Source: Brenneria alni
GTDB lineage: Bacteria; Pseudomonadota; Gammaproteobacteria; Enterobacterales; Enterobacteriaceae
DNA: 64,000 nucleotides
NCBI RefSeq assembly: GCF_003666245.1
Contig: NZ_MJLZ01000005.1
Coordinates: forward strand, 56,992-120,991
Direction of reading: 5' to 3'
Positions 1 to 12,201 of the stretch are shown here, piece after piece; position 1 is the first letter of the stretch, and each line of letters opens with the position of its first letter. The position numbers and the translations under genes were made by a program. The notes under the pieces are model-generated. The model had not been told where the DNA came from and did no database searches. It was given only the letters and a program-made list of their open reading frames with translations.

Positions 1-2408
<2,408 letters not shown>

Positions 2409-2428
2409 TCATAGTTTCCCTCCCTTGT

Positions 2429-2465
2429 CCTGTCTCTTGACCCCATTTCATGTTCAAGAGACAGG
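2429..2465 (+). terminator. 12-bp perfect hairpin after aglB
   Basis: Arms at 2429-2440 and 2454-2465 (CCTGTCTCTTGA and its exact complement) enclose a 13-base loop, 20 bases after the aglB stop. No T-run follows, so it is a weak intrinsic terminator or an mRNA-end stabilising stem. Confidence 0.5.
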
Positions 2466-2567
2466 CATTCGCCGCTACGTTGCTCATCAGCACTCTGCAA
2501 GCACTTCCTCGCCCGTCATTGCCGCTGGATTAAGAAAATTTCACTTGATGTAACGTTTTTGTTACAT

Positions 2568-2586
2568 GAAAATGATTCTCATTAAT
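2568..2586 (+). promoter_or_regulatory. Fur box upstream of hmuS
   Basis: The 19 bases GAAAATGATTCTCATTAAT match the Fur consensus GATAATGATAATCATTATC at 14 of 19 positions. The site lies about 45 bases before the hmuS start, where a Fur operator over the promoter is expected. It predicts iron repression of the whole hmuSTUV operon. Confidence 0.8.
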
Positions 2587-2629
2587 TTCTGGCTAGGCTG
2601 TGACAATGACAAAGAATAAGGAAGCGACA

Positions 2630-3682
2630 ATGCAGACTTCAATTTACCAACAATATCTACAGGCCAAAATTGCGCATCCGCGTAAATATGCCCGCGATCT
2701 GGCTGAACTGCTCGGCATCAGTGAAGCAGAATTGACGCACTCGCGTGTCGGTCATGATGCACAGCGGCTACAAGGTGATGCTAAAACCTGGCTGAACGCG
2801 CTGGAGCAGGTTGGTAATACCAAGTCAATTACCCGCAATCACTATGCCGTCCATGAGCATGTCGGCTATTACCGCAACCAGCATCTGGACGGTCACGCCG
2901 GTCTGATCCTTAATCCGCGCGAGCTGGATTTACGTTTATTCCTGCATCAATGGGCATCCGCTTTCGCCCTGCGGGAAACCACGCCACGCGGCGAACGTCA
3001 AAGTATTCAGTTTTTTGACCATCAGGGTGATGCCATTCTGAAGGTTTACACCACCGACACCACCGATATGCAAGCCTGGCAGCAGTTCATTGAGACCTTT
3101 GCCGGCAACGAAAACCCCGAACTGCAAATTCGCCCGCTGACAGGCGACGTTACGCAAACCTTGTCTGCGGAGCCTAACCCGGCATTTGAAGCGGATTGGC
3201 GCGCCATGACCGACGTTCACCAATTTTTCATTCTGCTGAGGCGTTACAACCTTACCCGCCAGCAGGCTTTCCGCGCCGTCAGCGACGATCTGGCTTATCA
3301 GGTTGATAACGATGCGCTGTCACAAATTTTGTTCGCCGCCAAAGACACGCAGAATGAAATCATGGTATTTGTCGGCAACCGTGGCTGCGTACAGATTTTC
3401 ACCGGGAAAATCGAACGAGTGGAACGGATGGAACAACATGCCGAATGGATTAATATTTTTAATCAAGACTTCACGCTGCATCTGATTGAAAACGCCATTG
3501 CCGAGAGCTGGATCACGCGTAAACCTACCGCCGACGGTATCGTGACCAGCCTGGAGTTGTACGCTGCGGATGGTACGCAAATTGCTCAGTTATTCGGACA
3601 GCGTACCGAAGGCACCCCGGAGCAGCAGCAATGGCGCGACCAGATTGGTGCGCTCAAACCGCTTAAGGATCTTGCCGCATGA
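2630..3682 (+). CDS. hmuS: haem-degrading/haem-transfer protein HmuS (HemS family)
   Basis: Cytoplasmic protein that receives haem from the HmuTUV transporter and, in the HemS/ChuS family, traffics or degrades it to release iron. Seen: 350 residues, about the family length (Yersinia HemS 345), with the two-fold repeated architecture of HemS. The start at 2630 is preferred over an in-frame ATG at 2600 because AAGGAAG sits 5 bases before it. It follows the Fur box and overlaps hmuT by ATGA. In Yersinia and many relatives a TonB-dependent receptor gene precedes hmuS; none is present here. Confidence 0.92.
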   Translation: MQTSIYQQYLQAKIAHPRKYARDLAELLGISEAELTHSRVGHDAQRLQGDAKTWLNALEQVGNTKSITRNHYAVHEHVGYYRNQHLDGHAGLILNPRELDLRLFLHQWASAFALRETTPRGERQSIQFFDHQGDAILKVYTTDTTDMQAWQQFIETFAGNENPELQIRPLTGDVTQTLSAEPNPAFEADWRAMTDVHQFFILLRRYNLTRQQAFRAVSDDLAYQVDNDALSQILFAAKDTQNEIMVFVGNRGCVQIFTGKIERVERMEQHAEWINIFNQDFTLHLIENAIAESWITRKPTADGIVTSLELYAADGTQIAQLFGQRTEGTPEQQQWRDQIGALKPLKDLAA

Positions 3683-4497
3683 AAAACTGGCTATTTCCGT
3701 TACTCCTGGTTTTACCGTTCAGCATTTCAGCAACAGAACGTATTGTGTCTATTGGTGGTGATGTCACTGAAATTATTTATGCATTGGGCGCGCAGGAGGA
3801 TCTGGTCGCCAGAGACAGCACCAGTCTTCACCCCGATGCCGCGACCAAACTGCCCGACGTTGGCTATATGCGTCAGCTCAATACCGAAGGCATTCTGGCG
3901 ATGAAACCCTCGCTGGTGATCGCCAGTGAATTGTCTCAGCCGTCTCTGGTGTTAACGCAGGTGGCAGACAGCGGAACCAAAGTGGTTCATGTTCCGGCCA
4001 AGCCGGTATTGGAAACCGTTCCGCAAAAAATTGACATCATCTCTCAGGCCTTACAAAAAGAAGCGGAAGGTAAGAAACTGACTGAGACTTACCAGCAGCA
4101 AGTGGCCAACGTAACCAAAACCCCCCTGCCGGTTAAGGTACTTTTCGTTCTCAGCCACGGTGGTATGACCGCAATGGCTGCCGGGCAGAATACCCCTGCC
4201 GATACCATCATCCGTAGCGTCGGATTAAACAATGCCATGCAGGGCATCCAGCGCTATCAGGCATTATCACAGGAGGGAGTGATTGCCAGCGCCCCGGATC
4301 TGATCCTGATCTCCAGTCAGGGATTAAAAAGTCTGGGCGGTGAAGCGAAAATCTGGCAATTGCCGGGCATGTCGTTGACGCCGGCAGGAAAAAATAATCG
4401 TTTGCTGGTTGTTGATGACATGGCGATACTCGGCTTTACACTGGAAACGCCAGCCCTGATGGCAACGCTCCGTCAGGCGGCAGAACAAATAAAATGA
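3679..4497 (+). CDS. hmuT: periplasmic haem-binding protein HmuT
   Basis: Periplasmic binding protein that captures haem and hands it to the HmuUV ABC importer. Seen: 272 residues with an N-terminal signal peptide ([18 protein letters not shown], likely cleaved near residue 18) and the opening [17 protein letters not shown] typical of the BtuF/FhuD-like class. The family haem-ligand Tyr is plausibly the one in [11 protein letters not shown]. The start overlaps the hmuS stop and the end overlaps the hmuU start, so expression is translationally coupled. Confidence 0.92.
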   Translation: MKNWLFPLLLVLPFSISATERIVSIGGDVTEIIYALGAQEDLVARDSTSLHPDAATKLPDVGYMRQLNTEGILAMKPSLVIASELSQPSLVLTQVADSGTKVVHVPAKPVLETVPQKIDIISQALQKEAEGKKLTETYQQQVANVTKTPLPVKVLFVLSHGGMTAMAAGQNTPADTIIRSVGLNNAMQGIQRYQALSQEGVIASAPDLILISSQGLKSLGGEAKIWQLPGMSLTPAGKNNRLLVVDDMAILGFTLETPALMATLRQAAEQIK

Positions 4498-5498
4498 CCC
4501 CACGGTTTCATCCTCGCTACCTGCTGGCCGGTCTGCTGCTGTTCTTATTGATACTGATGGTGTGCGCAGCAAATATGGGCGCACTCGCCCTGTCGTTTCA
4601 CATCCTGTGGCAGACGCCATTTGACGATCCGCTGTGGCATATCTGGTTGAATATCCGTCTGCCTCGTGTCCTGCTGGCCGTTCTGGTCGGCAGTGCGCTG
4701 GCTTGTTCAGGCGCTATTATGCAGGGGCTGTTCCGTAACCCACTGGCCGACCCCGGCCTGCTGGGGATCAGCAGCGGCGCGGCGCTGTGTGTGGCGTTAA
4801 CCATTGTTCTGCCGCTCGGACTCCCGCCATTGCTGTCACTCTACGGCCCGATGTTGGCGGCATTTACCGGTAGCCTGGCGATTACCGCCGTCATTTTTGT
4901 CCTCAGCCGCAGCGAACCGGGCGGGCTAACACGGCTATTGCTGGCCGGCATTGCGCTTAATGCGCTGTGCATCGCCGCCATCGGCGTATTAACTTATATC
5001 AGTAACGATCAGCAACTGCGCCAGTTTTCGCTGTGGGGTATGGGAAGTCTGGGGCAGGCACAGTGGCCGATGCTGCTGGTGGCGGCCACGCTGGTGATCC
5101 CTGCCATTGCGATGACCCTGTATCAAGTCGGTAAATTAAATTTGTTACAGTTGGGTGATGAAGAAGCCCATTATCTTGGCGTTAACGTAAAACGAACCAA
5201 ACATACGCTGCTGCTATTAAGTTCGCTGCTGGTCGGCGTCGCGGTTGCCGTCAGCGGCATTATCGGTTTTATTGGGCTGATTATTCCTCATCTGATCCGG
5301 TTACATATGGGCGCCGATCACCGCTGGTTGATCCCAGGCTCCGTACTGGGCGGCGCCAGTCTGTTGCTGGCCGCAGACACGCTGGCCCGTACGCTGCTGT
5401 CCCCGGCGGAAATGCCCGTCGGGCTGTTAACCAGTCTGATTGGCGGGCCTTACTTTTTATGGCTGATCGTACAGCATAAAGGACGAGGAAATGAATGA
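4494..5498 (+). CDS. hmuU: haem ABC transporter permease HmuU
   Basis: Inner-membrane permease of the FecCD/BtuC family that forms the haem channel as a dimer. Seen: 334 residues, about ten hydrophobic segments, and family motifs [20 protein letters not shown] (about residues 68-87) and [13 protein letters not shown], the cytoplasmic coupling region that contacts the ATPase. It overlaps hmuT at the start and hmuV at the end. Specificity for haem rather than siderophore rests on the operon. Confidence 0.93.
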   Translation: MTPRFHPRYLLAGLLLFLLILMVCAANMGALALSFHILWQTPFDDPLWHIWLNIRLPRVLLAVLVGSALACSGAIMQGLFRNPLADPGLLGISSGAALCVALTIVLPLGLPPLLSLYGPMLAAFTGSLAITAVIFVLSRSEPGGLTRLLLAGIALNALCIAAIGVLTYISNDQQLRQFSLWGMGSLGQAQWPMLLVAATLVIPAIAMTLYQVGKLNLLQLGDEEAHYLGVNVKRTKHTLLLLSSLLVGVAVAVSGIIGFIGLIIPHLIRLHMGADHRWLIPGSVLGGASLLLAADTLARTLLSPAEMPVGLLTSLIGGPYFLWLIVQHKGRGNE

Positions 5499-6288
5499 CG
5501 CCATTCACAACAACGCGCTGGTGGCCCGTAATCTGAGTTTCCATACTGCCGGACGATGCCTGACCAACACGATTTCTCTGGAGATTAACTGCGGTGAGAT
5601 CGTGGCGATTATCGGGCCGAATGGCGCAGGCAAATCCACGTTGCTGCGCCTGTTGACCGGGTATTTAACGCCTCATCAGGGTGAATGTTTATTAAACGGC
5701 AGGCCGTTTTCACAGTGGACGCCCACCGCACTGGCGAAAACCCGTGCGGTGATGCGTCAGCACAGCACAATGGCTTTTGCGTTTAGCGTGCAGGATGTTG
5801 TTTCAATGGGACGATCACCCTATGGGCGCGATCGACACAATGATGACATTATTCGGCGGGTCATGGAGCAAACCGGCTGTTCAGATCTGGCAACGCGGGA
5901 TTATCGCCACCTCTCCGGCGGTGAGCAGCAGCGTGTGCAACTGGCCCGCGTACTGGCACAGCTCTGGCACCCGCAGCCGACGCCGGGCTGGCTGTTTCTG
6001 GATGAACCCACCTCGGCATTGGATCTCTATCATCAGCAACATCTGCTACGGTTGCTAAAGCAACTGACCCGGCAGCAGCCGCTGGCCGTTTGCTGCGTCC
6101 TGCACGATCTTAATCTGGCCGCCCTGTATGCCGATCGCATTCTGCTGCTGCATGAAGGGAAACTGGTAGCGCAAGGTTCACCGGATCAGGTACTGCAAAC
6201 GGAGATCCTCAGCCGCTGGTATCAGGCTGATCTTAACGTCGGCCAGCACCCCGATTATCCGATCCCACAAGTCTATCTGCGCCAATAG
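5491..6288 (+). CDS. hmuV: haem ABC transporter ATPase HmuV
   Basis: ATPase that powers the HmuU permease from the cytoplasm. Seen: 265 residues; Walker [10 protein letters not shown] at 42-50; signature [15 protein letters not shown]; Walker B ending [10 protein letters not shown]; and the H-loop His in [14 protein letters not shown]. It overlaps hmuU by 8 bases. The stop lies 8 bases from the convergent selO stop, and no terminator hairpin is visible between them, so transcripts from the two strands probably overlap. Confidence 0.93.
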   Translation: MNDAIHNNALVARNLSFHTAGRCLTNTISLEINCGEIVAIIGPNGAGKSTLLRLLTGYLTPHQGECLLNGRPFSQWTPTALAKTRAVMRQHSTMAFAFSVQDVVSMGRSPYGRDRHNDDIIRRVMEQTGCSDLATRDYRHLSGGEQQRVQLARVLAQLWHPQPTPGWLFLDEPTSALDLYHQQHLLRLLKQLTRQQPLAVCCVLHDLNLAALYADRILLLHEGKLVAQGSPDQVLQTEILSRWYQADLNVGQHPDYPIPQVYLRQ

Positions 6289-6296
6289 CCTGTCTT

Positions 6297-7748
6297 TCAA
6301 CTGGAGCAGGATATCTCAAGATGTTTGCCCCACTCTGGCGGTAACGCCGCCAGATCATCCATTTCCGGCTGGTCGGCATACGGCTGACAAAGCGCCTGAT
6401 GTAAGCGGGCCAACACGCGGATATCGTCTTTTTCCGCCGTTTCAATAGCCTGTTGGGCCAGGAAGTTACGCAAAATATATTTCGGATTGGCGGCTTTCAT
6501 CCGTTGCTGACGTTCGGCATCATCCTGTGGTTCCTGCGCAAGACGTTTGCGATACGCCGTAAACCAGTGATCAAACGCCGGACGATCGATGAATTCATCA
6601 CGCAGGGGGGAAAGTCTGTCGTTTTTCTCGCTCGTCGCCAGCAGACGGAACGTTCGGGTGTAATCAGCACCCTCCTGCTGCATCAACCGCAATAAGCCCA
6701 TCAGAATATTGTTATCGGCGCCATCGGCGATAAACAGCCCCAGTTTGGCGCGCATCAGCTCGCCAAATTTCTGCATCAGCGCTGGCTCGTAACGCGCCAA
6801 TGCCATTTCCAGTTCATCCGTGCTCATCAATCCCGACAGCGATTGTGCCAGACGATGCAGATTCCACAGCCCAACCGCCGGTTGATTATCAAATGCGTAG
6901 CGCCCCTGATGGTCGGAGTGATTGCAGATATAACCTGGCTGGTAATCATCCATAAATCCGAACGGCCCGTAATCAATGGTTAACCCCAGGATGGACATAT
7001 TGTCCGTATTCATCACCCCGTGTGCAAAGCCGGCAGCCTGCCAGTACGCAATCAACCTAGCGGTGCGTTCCACCACATCACCAAACCATAAGGCATAACG
7101 CTGCCCGTCGTCCTGCCACTGCGGCCAGTGACGGGCGATAACGAAATCCGCCAGTTGGCGGACTTTTTCTGGTTCACGGCGATAATAGAAATGTTCAAAG
7201 TGACCAAATCGCACATGGCTTTCCGCTACGCGCAGCAGCATCGCGCCCGGTTCTTCCTGTTCGCGTGCGATAGCCTGCTCGCTGGTGACCACCGTCAGCG
7301 CCCGTGTAGTGGGGATACCCAGATGATGCATGGCTTCAGAAGCCAGAAACTCACGGATAACCGAACGCAACACCGCTCGTCCATCACCCATCCGTGAATA
7401 CGGCGTAAGGCCAGCGCCTTTAAGATGCCAGTCCATGTTGCGGCCATCCGCCAGTTGCTGCTCCCCCAGAAGAATGCCGCGCCCGTCGCCCAGTTGCCCG
7501 GCCCACATGCCAAACTGGTGACCGCTATAGACCTGCGCCAACGGCGCCATGCCGGGTAACAAGGTTTCACCACGCCAGACCGCATCATGCTTGCGGGTAA
7601 ACCACTCAGGAGATAGCCCAAGTTCTTCCGCCAGCCCTTTACTATGATAGAGCAGACGCGCTCCCTGGAGCGGCGTCGGTTTTAGCGCGGTATAAAACCC
7701 CGGCAACTGTTGAAAGTAGTGATTAATGAACAATAATTTCTGCGGCAT
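6297..7748 (-). CDS. selO: protein adenylyltransferase SelO (YdiU)
   Basis: Pseudokinase-fold enzyme that, in the SelO family, transfers AMP from ATP to Ser, Thr or Tyr of target proteins and is linked to redox stress. Seen: 483 residues (E. coli 478), the conserved segments [20 protein letters not shown] and [18 protein letters not shown], and a C-terminal CSS ending. The third-last Cys corresponds to the selenocysteine position of eukaryotic SelO. The start at 7748 is chosen because AGGAGA precedes it; a longer in-frame extension runs into the repeat at 7774 and is not credible. The ydiU-ydiV-nlpC-btuDEC order matches E. coli. Confidence 0.95.
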   Translation of the reverse strand: MPQKLLFINHYFQQLPGFYTALKPTPLQGARLLYHSKGLAEELGLSPEWFTRKHDAVWRGETLLPGMAPLAQVYSGHQFGMWAGQLGDGRGILLGEQQLADGRNMDWHLKGAGLTPYSRMGDGRAVLRSVIREFLASEAMHHLGIPTTRALTVVTSEQAIAREQEEPGAMLLRVAESHVRFGHFEHFYYRREPEKVRQLADFVIARHWPQWQDDGQRYALWFGDVVERTARLIAYWQAAGFAHGVMNTDNMSILGLTIDYGPFGFMDDYQPGYICNHSDHQGRYAFDNQPAVGLWNLHRLAQSLSGLMSTDELEMALARYEPALMQKFGELMRAKLGLFIADGADNNILMGLLRLMQQEGADYTRTFRLLATSEKNDRLSPLRDEFIDRPAFDHWFTAYRKRLAQEPQDDAERQQRMKAANPKYILRNFLAQQAIETAEKDDIRVLARLHQALCQPYADQPEMDDLAALPPEWGKHLEISCSS

Positions 7749-7773
7749 GTTTTCTCCTCTGCAAAGGAAAGTG

Positions 7774-7890
7774 TATACCCTAAATAATTCGAGTTGCAGG
7801 ACAAAACGTCGTCGTTTTGCACAACGCAACGCGTTGGCTCTTTACGGACGCGCCCGACACACCTGCAACATGAAAGATGAAGGGCATATA
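7774..7890. repeat. imperfect palindromic intergenic repeat (about 117 bp)
   Basis: The ends are imperfect inverted repeats: TATACCCTAAATAATTCGAG at 7774 against the reverse complement of the stretch ending at 7890, sharing TATA-CCCT and GTTGCAG blocks. A central stem, AAAACG/CGTTTT, lies near 7802-7818. It resembles the small palindromic repeats scattered between genes in several enterobacteria. It sits directly upstream of selO and after the ydiV stop, and no second copy was seen in the window. Confidence 0.6.
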
Positions 7891-7908
7891 CAGGAACCGC
7901 GCTGTGAT

Positions 7909-8634
7909 TTACGGAAAGAAATTAACCTGTGTTTTAATTTCATCAAAGTGCACCGCTGGCCAAAGATTTCCCTGTACCGCATCAATACTCAAATGCCTGG
8001 CTTTACTCAAATAATCAGCGGTGTCGATACCTTTAGCGATAATCATTACCCCTGGATAATAATTTTTGATAATCCGTAATAATGGCTCCATAATCAATGT
8101 GTTTGCAGACTGGGATAGTAGATGCTCCATAAGATTTGGATCGATCTTTACTGTATTAATCAGTCCATCATGTAAGGGTTTAAGATTGGCTTTTCCCGAG
8201 CCAAAATTATCCAACCAAAGATTAAATGATTGACTCAGGTTCAAAAGGTAAGCATTTTCTTTTCCCTGAGAAAGATGTGGGAATAATTCATTAATTTCCA
8301 AATGAACAAAAGACAGTCTATTGATATCATTACGAATTGTTTCTGCTTTCATTAGAAAATTCACTATTTCATCATTAGCCTTCAGAACCAGAAGAATATG
8401 ATTATGAGTAAACCAGTCAGCTTTATTTTTTATAAAATTAATGTTTTCTTTAATTAATTCATGCTGTTGAGATAATGTTAACATGTTAAAGAAAATATCT
8501 GCTGGCATACTTAGGTTCCCTGACAGACTATTAAATCTGTTTACCATTTCAACGGCCAATAACTTCCCTTCCAAGCTATAAATAGGCCAGAAAACATAAT
8601 CATTGATATAGTCTACTTCTAGCCTGATGAGCAT
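7909..8634 (-). CDS. ydiV: degenerate EAL-domain regulator YdiV/RflP-like
   Basis: Resembles E. coli YdiV (RflP), a catalytically dead EAL-domain protein that binds FlhD and blocks the flagellar master regulator FlhD4C2. Seen: 241 residues (E. coli 237), with shared blocks such as FPHLSQGKEN, the LWLDNFGSG region, IAKGIDTADYL and QGNLWPAV. The EAL signature and the metal-binding acidic residues of active phosphodiesterases are not recognisable, so no c-di-GMP hydrolysis is expected. Position beside selO matches E. coli. The action on flagella is family knowledge and is not shown here; base composition is more AT-rich than the neighbours. Confidence 0.85.
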   Translation of the reverse strand: MLIRLEVDYINDYVFWPIYSLEGKLLAVEMVNRFNSLSGNLSMPADIFFNMLTLSQQHELIKENINFIKNKADWFTHNHILLVLKANDEIVNFLMKAETIRNDINRLSFVHLEINELFPHLSQGKENAYLLNLSQSFNLWLDNFGSGKANLKPLHDGLINTVKIDPNLMEHLLSQSANTLIMEPLLRIIKNYYPGVMIIAKGIDTADYLSKARHLSIDAVQGNLWPAVHFDEIKTQVNFFP

Positions 8635-8772
8635 GTAGCTGTTACAACCTATAAAATATGCTACTTAACTTATAAACCAGAACAATACATTTTTCACACT
8701 TATGAAAAATTAAGGAATAAAAGTATCCGTATATTACCGGACACTCCTCGCTAGCCACGCTTCCATTTGTTG

Positions 8773-9012
8773 TCATTCACTATGCTGTTGCGGGAATTTT
8801 TCTGCCATTTGCTGACAGACAGCGGCCATATTTTCTGGACGATACGCCGTACCGCATAAGGCAACGGCCAGGGCTTCCAGAAGAGCGGGATTCAACTCGC
8901 CTGTAATTTTTTCACATCTGGGTTGAGATAGTCGGTTAAACGGCTCAGATCCGCATTCAACAGCAGAGTGCCATAATGATGATAGGTTGCCCTCATCGGC
9001 GATAAGCTGAAG
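8773..9012 (-). pseudogene. lplA: relic of lipoate-protein ligase A
   Basis: Two pieces of an LplA-like protein lie in different frames. Reading from about 9012 down, one frame gives [14 protein letters not shown] and [13 protein letters not shown] then a stop. Another frame continues with [20 protein letters not shown] and ends at 8773. Intact E. coli LplA, from memory, has [20 protein letters not shown] and, much later, LNPAPLEALAGRL. The N-terminal catalytic domain and roughly 90 residues between the two blocks are missing. It abuts the nlpC stop. An 80-residue ORF over it is not a real gene. Confidence 0.75.
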
Positions 9013-9015
9013 CAA

Positions 9016-9486
9016 TCAGATACGCCGGGCTTGCCAATAGGCCCGCTTCCAATAAACGTTTTCCAATGATGAGCGAATGACGCCCTGACTGGTGGACGCG
9101 TGGATAAACTGATCGTCTTTATCGTAGATACCCACGTGCAGCCCATTGCCGCCGCTGCCTGTTTTGAAAAATACCAGATCGCCCGGTATAAGGTTGCCGC
9201 GATCCACCCGTTCCCCAACTTCGGTTTGCTCATCGGTACTGCGCGGTAACTGGATGCCAAACCGATCACGAAACGTCAAATAGACAAAGCCAGAACAATC
9301 AACACCGTTGCGATCCAGACCGCCATAACGATAAGGCGTTCTGTACCATTGTCTGAGTTGGTCATGCAACTGAGCCACCACCATAATCGAATCGCTCAGA
9401 CGCGCATTCGGCGGAGGATTGTTATGACCACTGCACCCCGCCAGTATCAGGCTTGCCAACAGCAATAAATATTTTAGATGTCTCAT
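9016..9486 (-). CDS. nlpC: NlpC/P60-family lipoprotein, probable peptidoglycan endopeptidase
   Basis: Outer-envelope lipoprotein of the NlpC/P60 cysteine-peptidase family, expected to cut peptide cross-bridges in peptidoglycan. Seen: 156 residues (E. coli 154), a lipoprotein signal with lipobox LAGC (Cys18), catalytic Cys64 in GVDCSGFVY, His117 in GLHVGIY, and a third polar residue, His129. A weak hairpin separates it from btuD, so it may have its own promoter in the 124-base gap. In E. coli nlpC also follows btuD. Confidence 0.93.
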   Translation of the reverse strand: MRHLKYLLLLASLILAGCSGHNNPPPNARLSDSIMVVAQLHDQLRQWYRTPYRYGGLDRNGVDCSGFVYLTFRDRFGIQLPRSTDEQTEVGERVDRGNLIPGDLVFFKTGSGGNGLHVGIYDKDDQFIHASTSQGVIRSSLENVYWKRAYWQARRI

Positions 9487-9501
9487 GCTTTTTACCTGAA
9501 A

Positions 9502-9532
9502 ATCCGCCAGTCGATGCAGAAAACCGGCGGAT
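9502..9532 (-). terminator. hairpin after btuD
   Basis: Arms ATCCGCC (9502-9508) and GGCGGAT (9526-9532) are followed on the minus strand by a short TTTT. It sits in the gap between btuD and nlpC and could partly terminate the btuCED transcript. Confidence 0.5.
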
Positions 9533-9610
9533 GAAATCTATCAGAATGATATATAGGTAATTTAGCGTCGAAAAGACACGACTGGCAAGTAAAGCTGACT
9601 CTTCCTATTT

Positions 9611-10402
9611 TCAATCAACGGCTGGCCGATCACGGCAGGCTATCAACCAGTATCGGTCATCGACCCTACAGCGCTGGAAATTAACGCCAAAGACGGGCGA
9701 CAGGGTTTCTGGTTGCATCACCCCGGCGGTGTCGCCCTGCGCCACCAATTGCCCGGAGGACATCAGCCAAACGCCATCGGCATGGTGCAAACTGTGGTTC
9801 AGATCATGCGCGCAGACAATGACCGTTAAGCCCGACTGGCAAAGCGAGTGGAGCAGATCGTCCAACGCAACCTGTTGCGCCACATCCAGACTGTTGGCCG
9901 GTTCATCCAGCAGGAGCAGGCGGCTCTCGGGGTTGGCCGTCGGCCATATCTGCAATAGCGTGGCGGCCAGCCTGACACGCTGCCACTCCCCACCGGAAAG
10001 CTGAGTTAACGCTCGCGCCAGTTTGTCAGCCAGCATCAGGCGGTCTGTCAGAAAATTAACCACCTCTTCGATAACCGTCTCACTGGCCATTGGCGGCTGG
10101 TGCAACCGTAAGTATTGAAATACCGGCATCATCGATACAGGAGGCTGCTGCTGGGCAAGATAAGCTCGTCGCCGCGCCAGATCCTGTGCAGGCCAGCCCG
10201 ACAGCGGCCGGCCGGAAAAATATACCTCTCCCTCTCCGTCAAGCATCCCCGCTATCCGGGCCAGCAAGGTACTTTTCCCTGCCCCGTTCGGGCCGATGAT
10301 ATGCAGCAATCGGCCCGTTCCGCACTCAGCATCAACCGGAGACAGACGGGGAAAGACACCTGCCTGCCTCAGTTGCAACAAGGATGGAGATTGCAGCGCC
10401 AA
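9611..10402 (-). CDS. btuD: vitamin B12 ABC transporter ATPase BtuD
   Basis: Cytoplasmic ATPase of the cobalamin importer BtuC2D2. Seen: 263 residues (E. coli 249), Walker [10 protein letters not shown] at 37-45, signature LSGGEWQRVRLAATLL with the Trp typical of BtuD, Walker B LLLLDEPANSLD, and the H-loop in CAHDLNHSLHHAD. Its start directly abuts the btuE stop, so btuC-btuE-btuD form one minus-strand operon. The periplasmic partner btuF is not in the window. Confidence 0.95.
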   Translation of the reverse strand: MALQSPSLLQLRQAGVFPRLSPVDAECGTGRLLHIIGPNGAGKSTLLARIAGMLDGEGEVYFSGRPLSGWPAQDLARRRAYLAQQQPPVSMMPVFQYLRLHQPPMASETVIEEVVNFLTDRLMLADKLARALTQLSGGEWQRVRLAATLLQIWPTANPESRLLLLDEPANSLDVAQQVALDDLLHSLCQSGLTVIVCAHDLNHSLHHADGVWLMSSGQLVAQGDTAGVMQPETLSPVFGVNFQRCRVDDRYWLIACRDRPAVD

Positions 10403-10954
10403 TTACTTTGCCAGCGCCGCTTCAATGGCGCCGATAATCACCGGATCGTCCGGGGTAAGGTCGGGTGAAAAGCGCTGTATCACGCTGCCATCACGGGCGA
10501 TCAGGAATTTTTCAAAATTCCATAATATATCTTCCGGGTGAGCGGGCTTACGGCCTTTATTAACCAGACGGGCGTAAAACCCGCTTAGTAGCGAACCCTC
10601 GGCTTTGGGTTGTGCACGGATCAACAGTTGGTATAGCGGATGGCGGCCAGTGCCGTTGACTTCGATCTTGCTGAACATCGGGAACTGAACGCCAAATGTT
10701 CCACGGCAAAACGCCTGAATTTCTTCATCACTGCCCGGCTCTTGCCCGGCGAACTCGTTCGATGGGAATCCCAGTACCACAAATCCCTGATCACCATAGG
10801 TTTCGTAGATTTTCTCCAACGCGTCGTACTGTTTGGTTAAGCCGCACTTTGAAGCAACATTGACAATTAACGCCACTTTCCCCTGATAGGGCTCAAGCGT
10901 CGTCTCCTGACCATCAATGGTCTTCAGGGGAATGGCGTAGATTTCATTACTCAT
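10403..10954 (-). CDS. btuE: thioredoxin/glutathione peroxidase BtuE
   Basis: Peroxidase of the glutathione-peroxidase fold. E. coli BtuE reduces peroxides mainly with thioredoxin and is not needed for B12 uptake despite its operon. Seen: 183 residues (same as E. coli), peroxidatic Cys37 in VNVASKCGLT, the Gln motif FPSNEFAGQEPG and the Trp motif ILWNFEKF. The start at 10954 (MSNEIYAIPL) is preferred over a longer ORF that would overlap btuC, because it gives the family length and is preceded by AAGGA. Confidence 0.95.
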   Translation of the reverse strand: MSNEIYAIPLKTIDGQETTLEPYQGKVALIVNVASKCGLTKQYDALEKIYETYGDQGFVVLGFPSNEFAGQEPGSDEEIQAFCRGTFGVQFPMFSKIEVNGTGRHPLYQLLIRAQPKAEGSLLSGFYARLVNKGRKPAHPEDILWNFEKFLIARDGSVIQRFSPDLTPDDPVIIGAIEAALAK

Positions 10955-11016
10955 CGTCTTAATCCTTTTTATCCTGTGAAAATGGAGGCCGTCAGCCATT
11001 TCTGCCCGGCAGAGGG

Positions 11017-12018
11017 CTAAAGCCTGTTGCGCAACAACAACCAGATAAACCACGGCGCACCCAGCGTAGCGGTAACCACGCCAATCGGCAACTCGGCTGA
11101 AGCCAGCGCCACCCGCGCCACAATGTCAGCCAGCATAAGAATCGAGCCGCCAGCCAGCGCACAGCCGGTTAATAAATAACGCTGATCGGTTAATCCACAC
11201 AGGCGCAGCATATGTGGAATAATTAAGCCGATAAATCCAATCACTCCCGCCAGCGCAACGCTCAACCCGACCAACGCGCCGATGACCAGTACCAGCACGT
11301 TGCGCCAGTAGTAGACCGACACCCCCAGTTGACGCGCCTGTATCTCGCCCAGCGCCAGCCCGTTCAGCACGGCCCCCTGGCGGCCCAGCCATAGGATCAA
11401 TGGCGCCAGGGCCAGCATCAGCCAGCCATACCGCCAGTCAATTCCGCTGAAACCGCCCATCATCCAGTACATAAGCTGGCGCAAATCCAGACTGGTACTG
11501 AAATAGACCGCCCAGGTCATGACCGCGCTACAGACGATCCCCAGTGCCACGCCAATCAACAGCAAACGGGCATTGGAGACATGCCGTCGGGCAAAGCGCA
11601 GCAACAAAAAAGTAATCAATAGTGCGCCTGCGATAGCGCTCAGACTTAACACCCATATCGGCAGCATACCCTGCCCCAGTAATACGGTGAGTACCAGCGC
11701 CACCCCCGCGCCATTGGCGACACCAAGCAGCCCTGGCTCGGCCAGCGGGTTATCAAAAATGGCCTGCATCACCGCGCCGGACATTGCCAGGCTCGCGCCC
11801 ACCAGCATTACGGCCAGCGTTCTGGGTAAACGCAACTGCCAGACAAAGATGCGCTGTGCTTCATCCAGCCAGTTTAAGGGCCAAATCCAGCGTTCGCCCG
11901 CACACAAGCCGATGGCCAGCGTGAGTAGTGCCAGAAAAAACAGCAGTATCAACCGCTGGCGATCCTGCGCATGTTGCTGTCGTTTTAACTGGGTGTACCC
12001 CGGAGTCAAAGTCTGCAT
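11017..12018 (-). CDS. btuC: vitamin B12 ABC transporter permease BtuC
   Basis: Inner-membrane permease for cobalamin, ten-helix BtuC/FecCD family. Seen: 333 residues (E. coli 326), motif [20 protein letters not shown] (about 80-99) and the coupling segment [13 protein letters not shown]. It heads the btuCED operon. The upstream gap is only about 40 bases before a miniature repeat at 12061, and no cobalamin riboswitch is recognisable. In E. coli ihfA precedes btuC; here cobB lies beyond the repeat, so gene order breaks at this point. Confidence 0.95.
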   Translation of the reverse strand: MQTLTPGYTQLKRQQHAQDRQRLILLFFLALLTLAIGLCAGERWIWPLNWLDEAQRIFVWQLRLPRTLAVMLVGASLAMSGAVMQAIFDNPLAEPGLLGVANGAGVALVLTVLLGQGMLPIWVLSLSAIAGALLITFLLLRFARRHVSNARLLLIGVALGIVCSAVMTWAVYFSTSLDLRQLMYWMMGGFSGIDWRYGWLMLALAPLILWLGRQGAVLNGLALGEIQARQLGVSVYYWRNVLVLVIGALVGLSVALAGVIGFIGLIIPHMLRLCGLTDQRYLLTGCALAGGSILMLADIVARVALASAELPIGVVTATLGAPWFIWLLLRNRL

Positions 12019-12046
12019 AATCCATCCGCGACAAAGAAAAAAAATC

Positions 12047-12199
12047 GGCTACGCTTAGTTTGCTGACAAAGTCGCCTGTAAGCCTGAGATGCACGGGCCT
12101 ACCGTACCGAGGGGCGCTCCGGCGGCTTACGCCGCTACGACCCCTCAGCACGCTCTCCCTAATAATGAGCTTTGTCAACAGTCTGGGCTACGCTTAGTT
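12047..12199. mobile_element. miniature repeat, copy A, flanked by a 14-bp direct repeat
   Basis: A roughly 125-bp element (12061-12185) has inverted ends built on TGACAAAG and CTTTGTCA and a strong central stem (GGCGGCTTACGCCGC region, 12121-12137). It is flanked on both sides by GGCTACGCTTAGTT (12047-12060 and 12186-12199), as expected for target-site duplication. It encodes nothing. It is nearly identical to copy D at 55184, and related to copy C (42190) and fragment B (28989). It is probably a non-autonomous MITE-like element; the source transposase is not in the window. Confidence 0.75.
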
Positions 12200-12201
12200 A
12201 T

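Noticed and set aside
8892..9269. 125-residue ORF across nlpC and the lplA relic
   Set aside because: Most of it is the out-of-frame shadow of nlpC; only its last 35 or so codons carry LplA-like sequence, so it is reported as part of the relic.
12019..12060. Cobalamin riboswitch in front of btuC
   Set aside because: Only about 40 bases separate btuC from the mobile element, and no B12-box-like sequence is present there.
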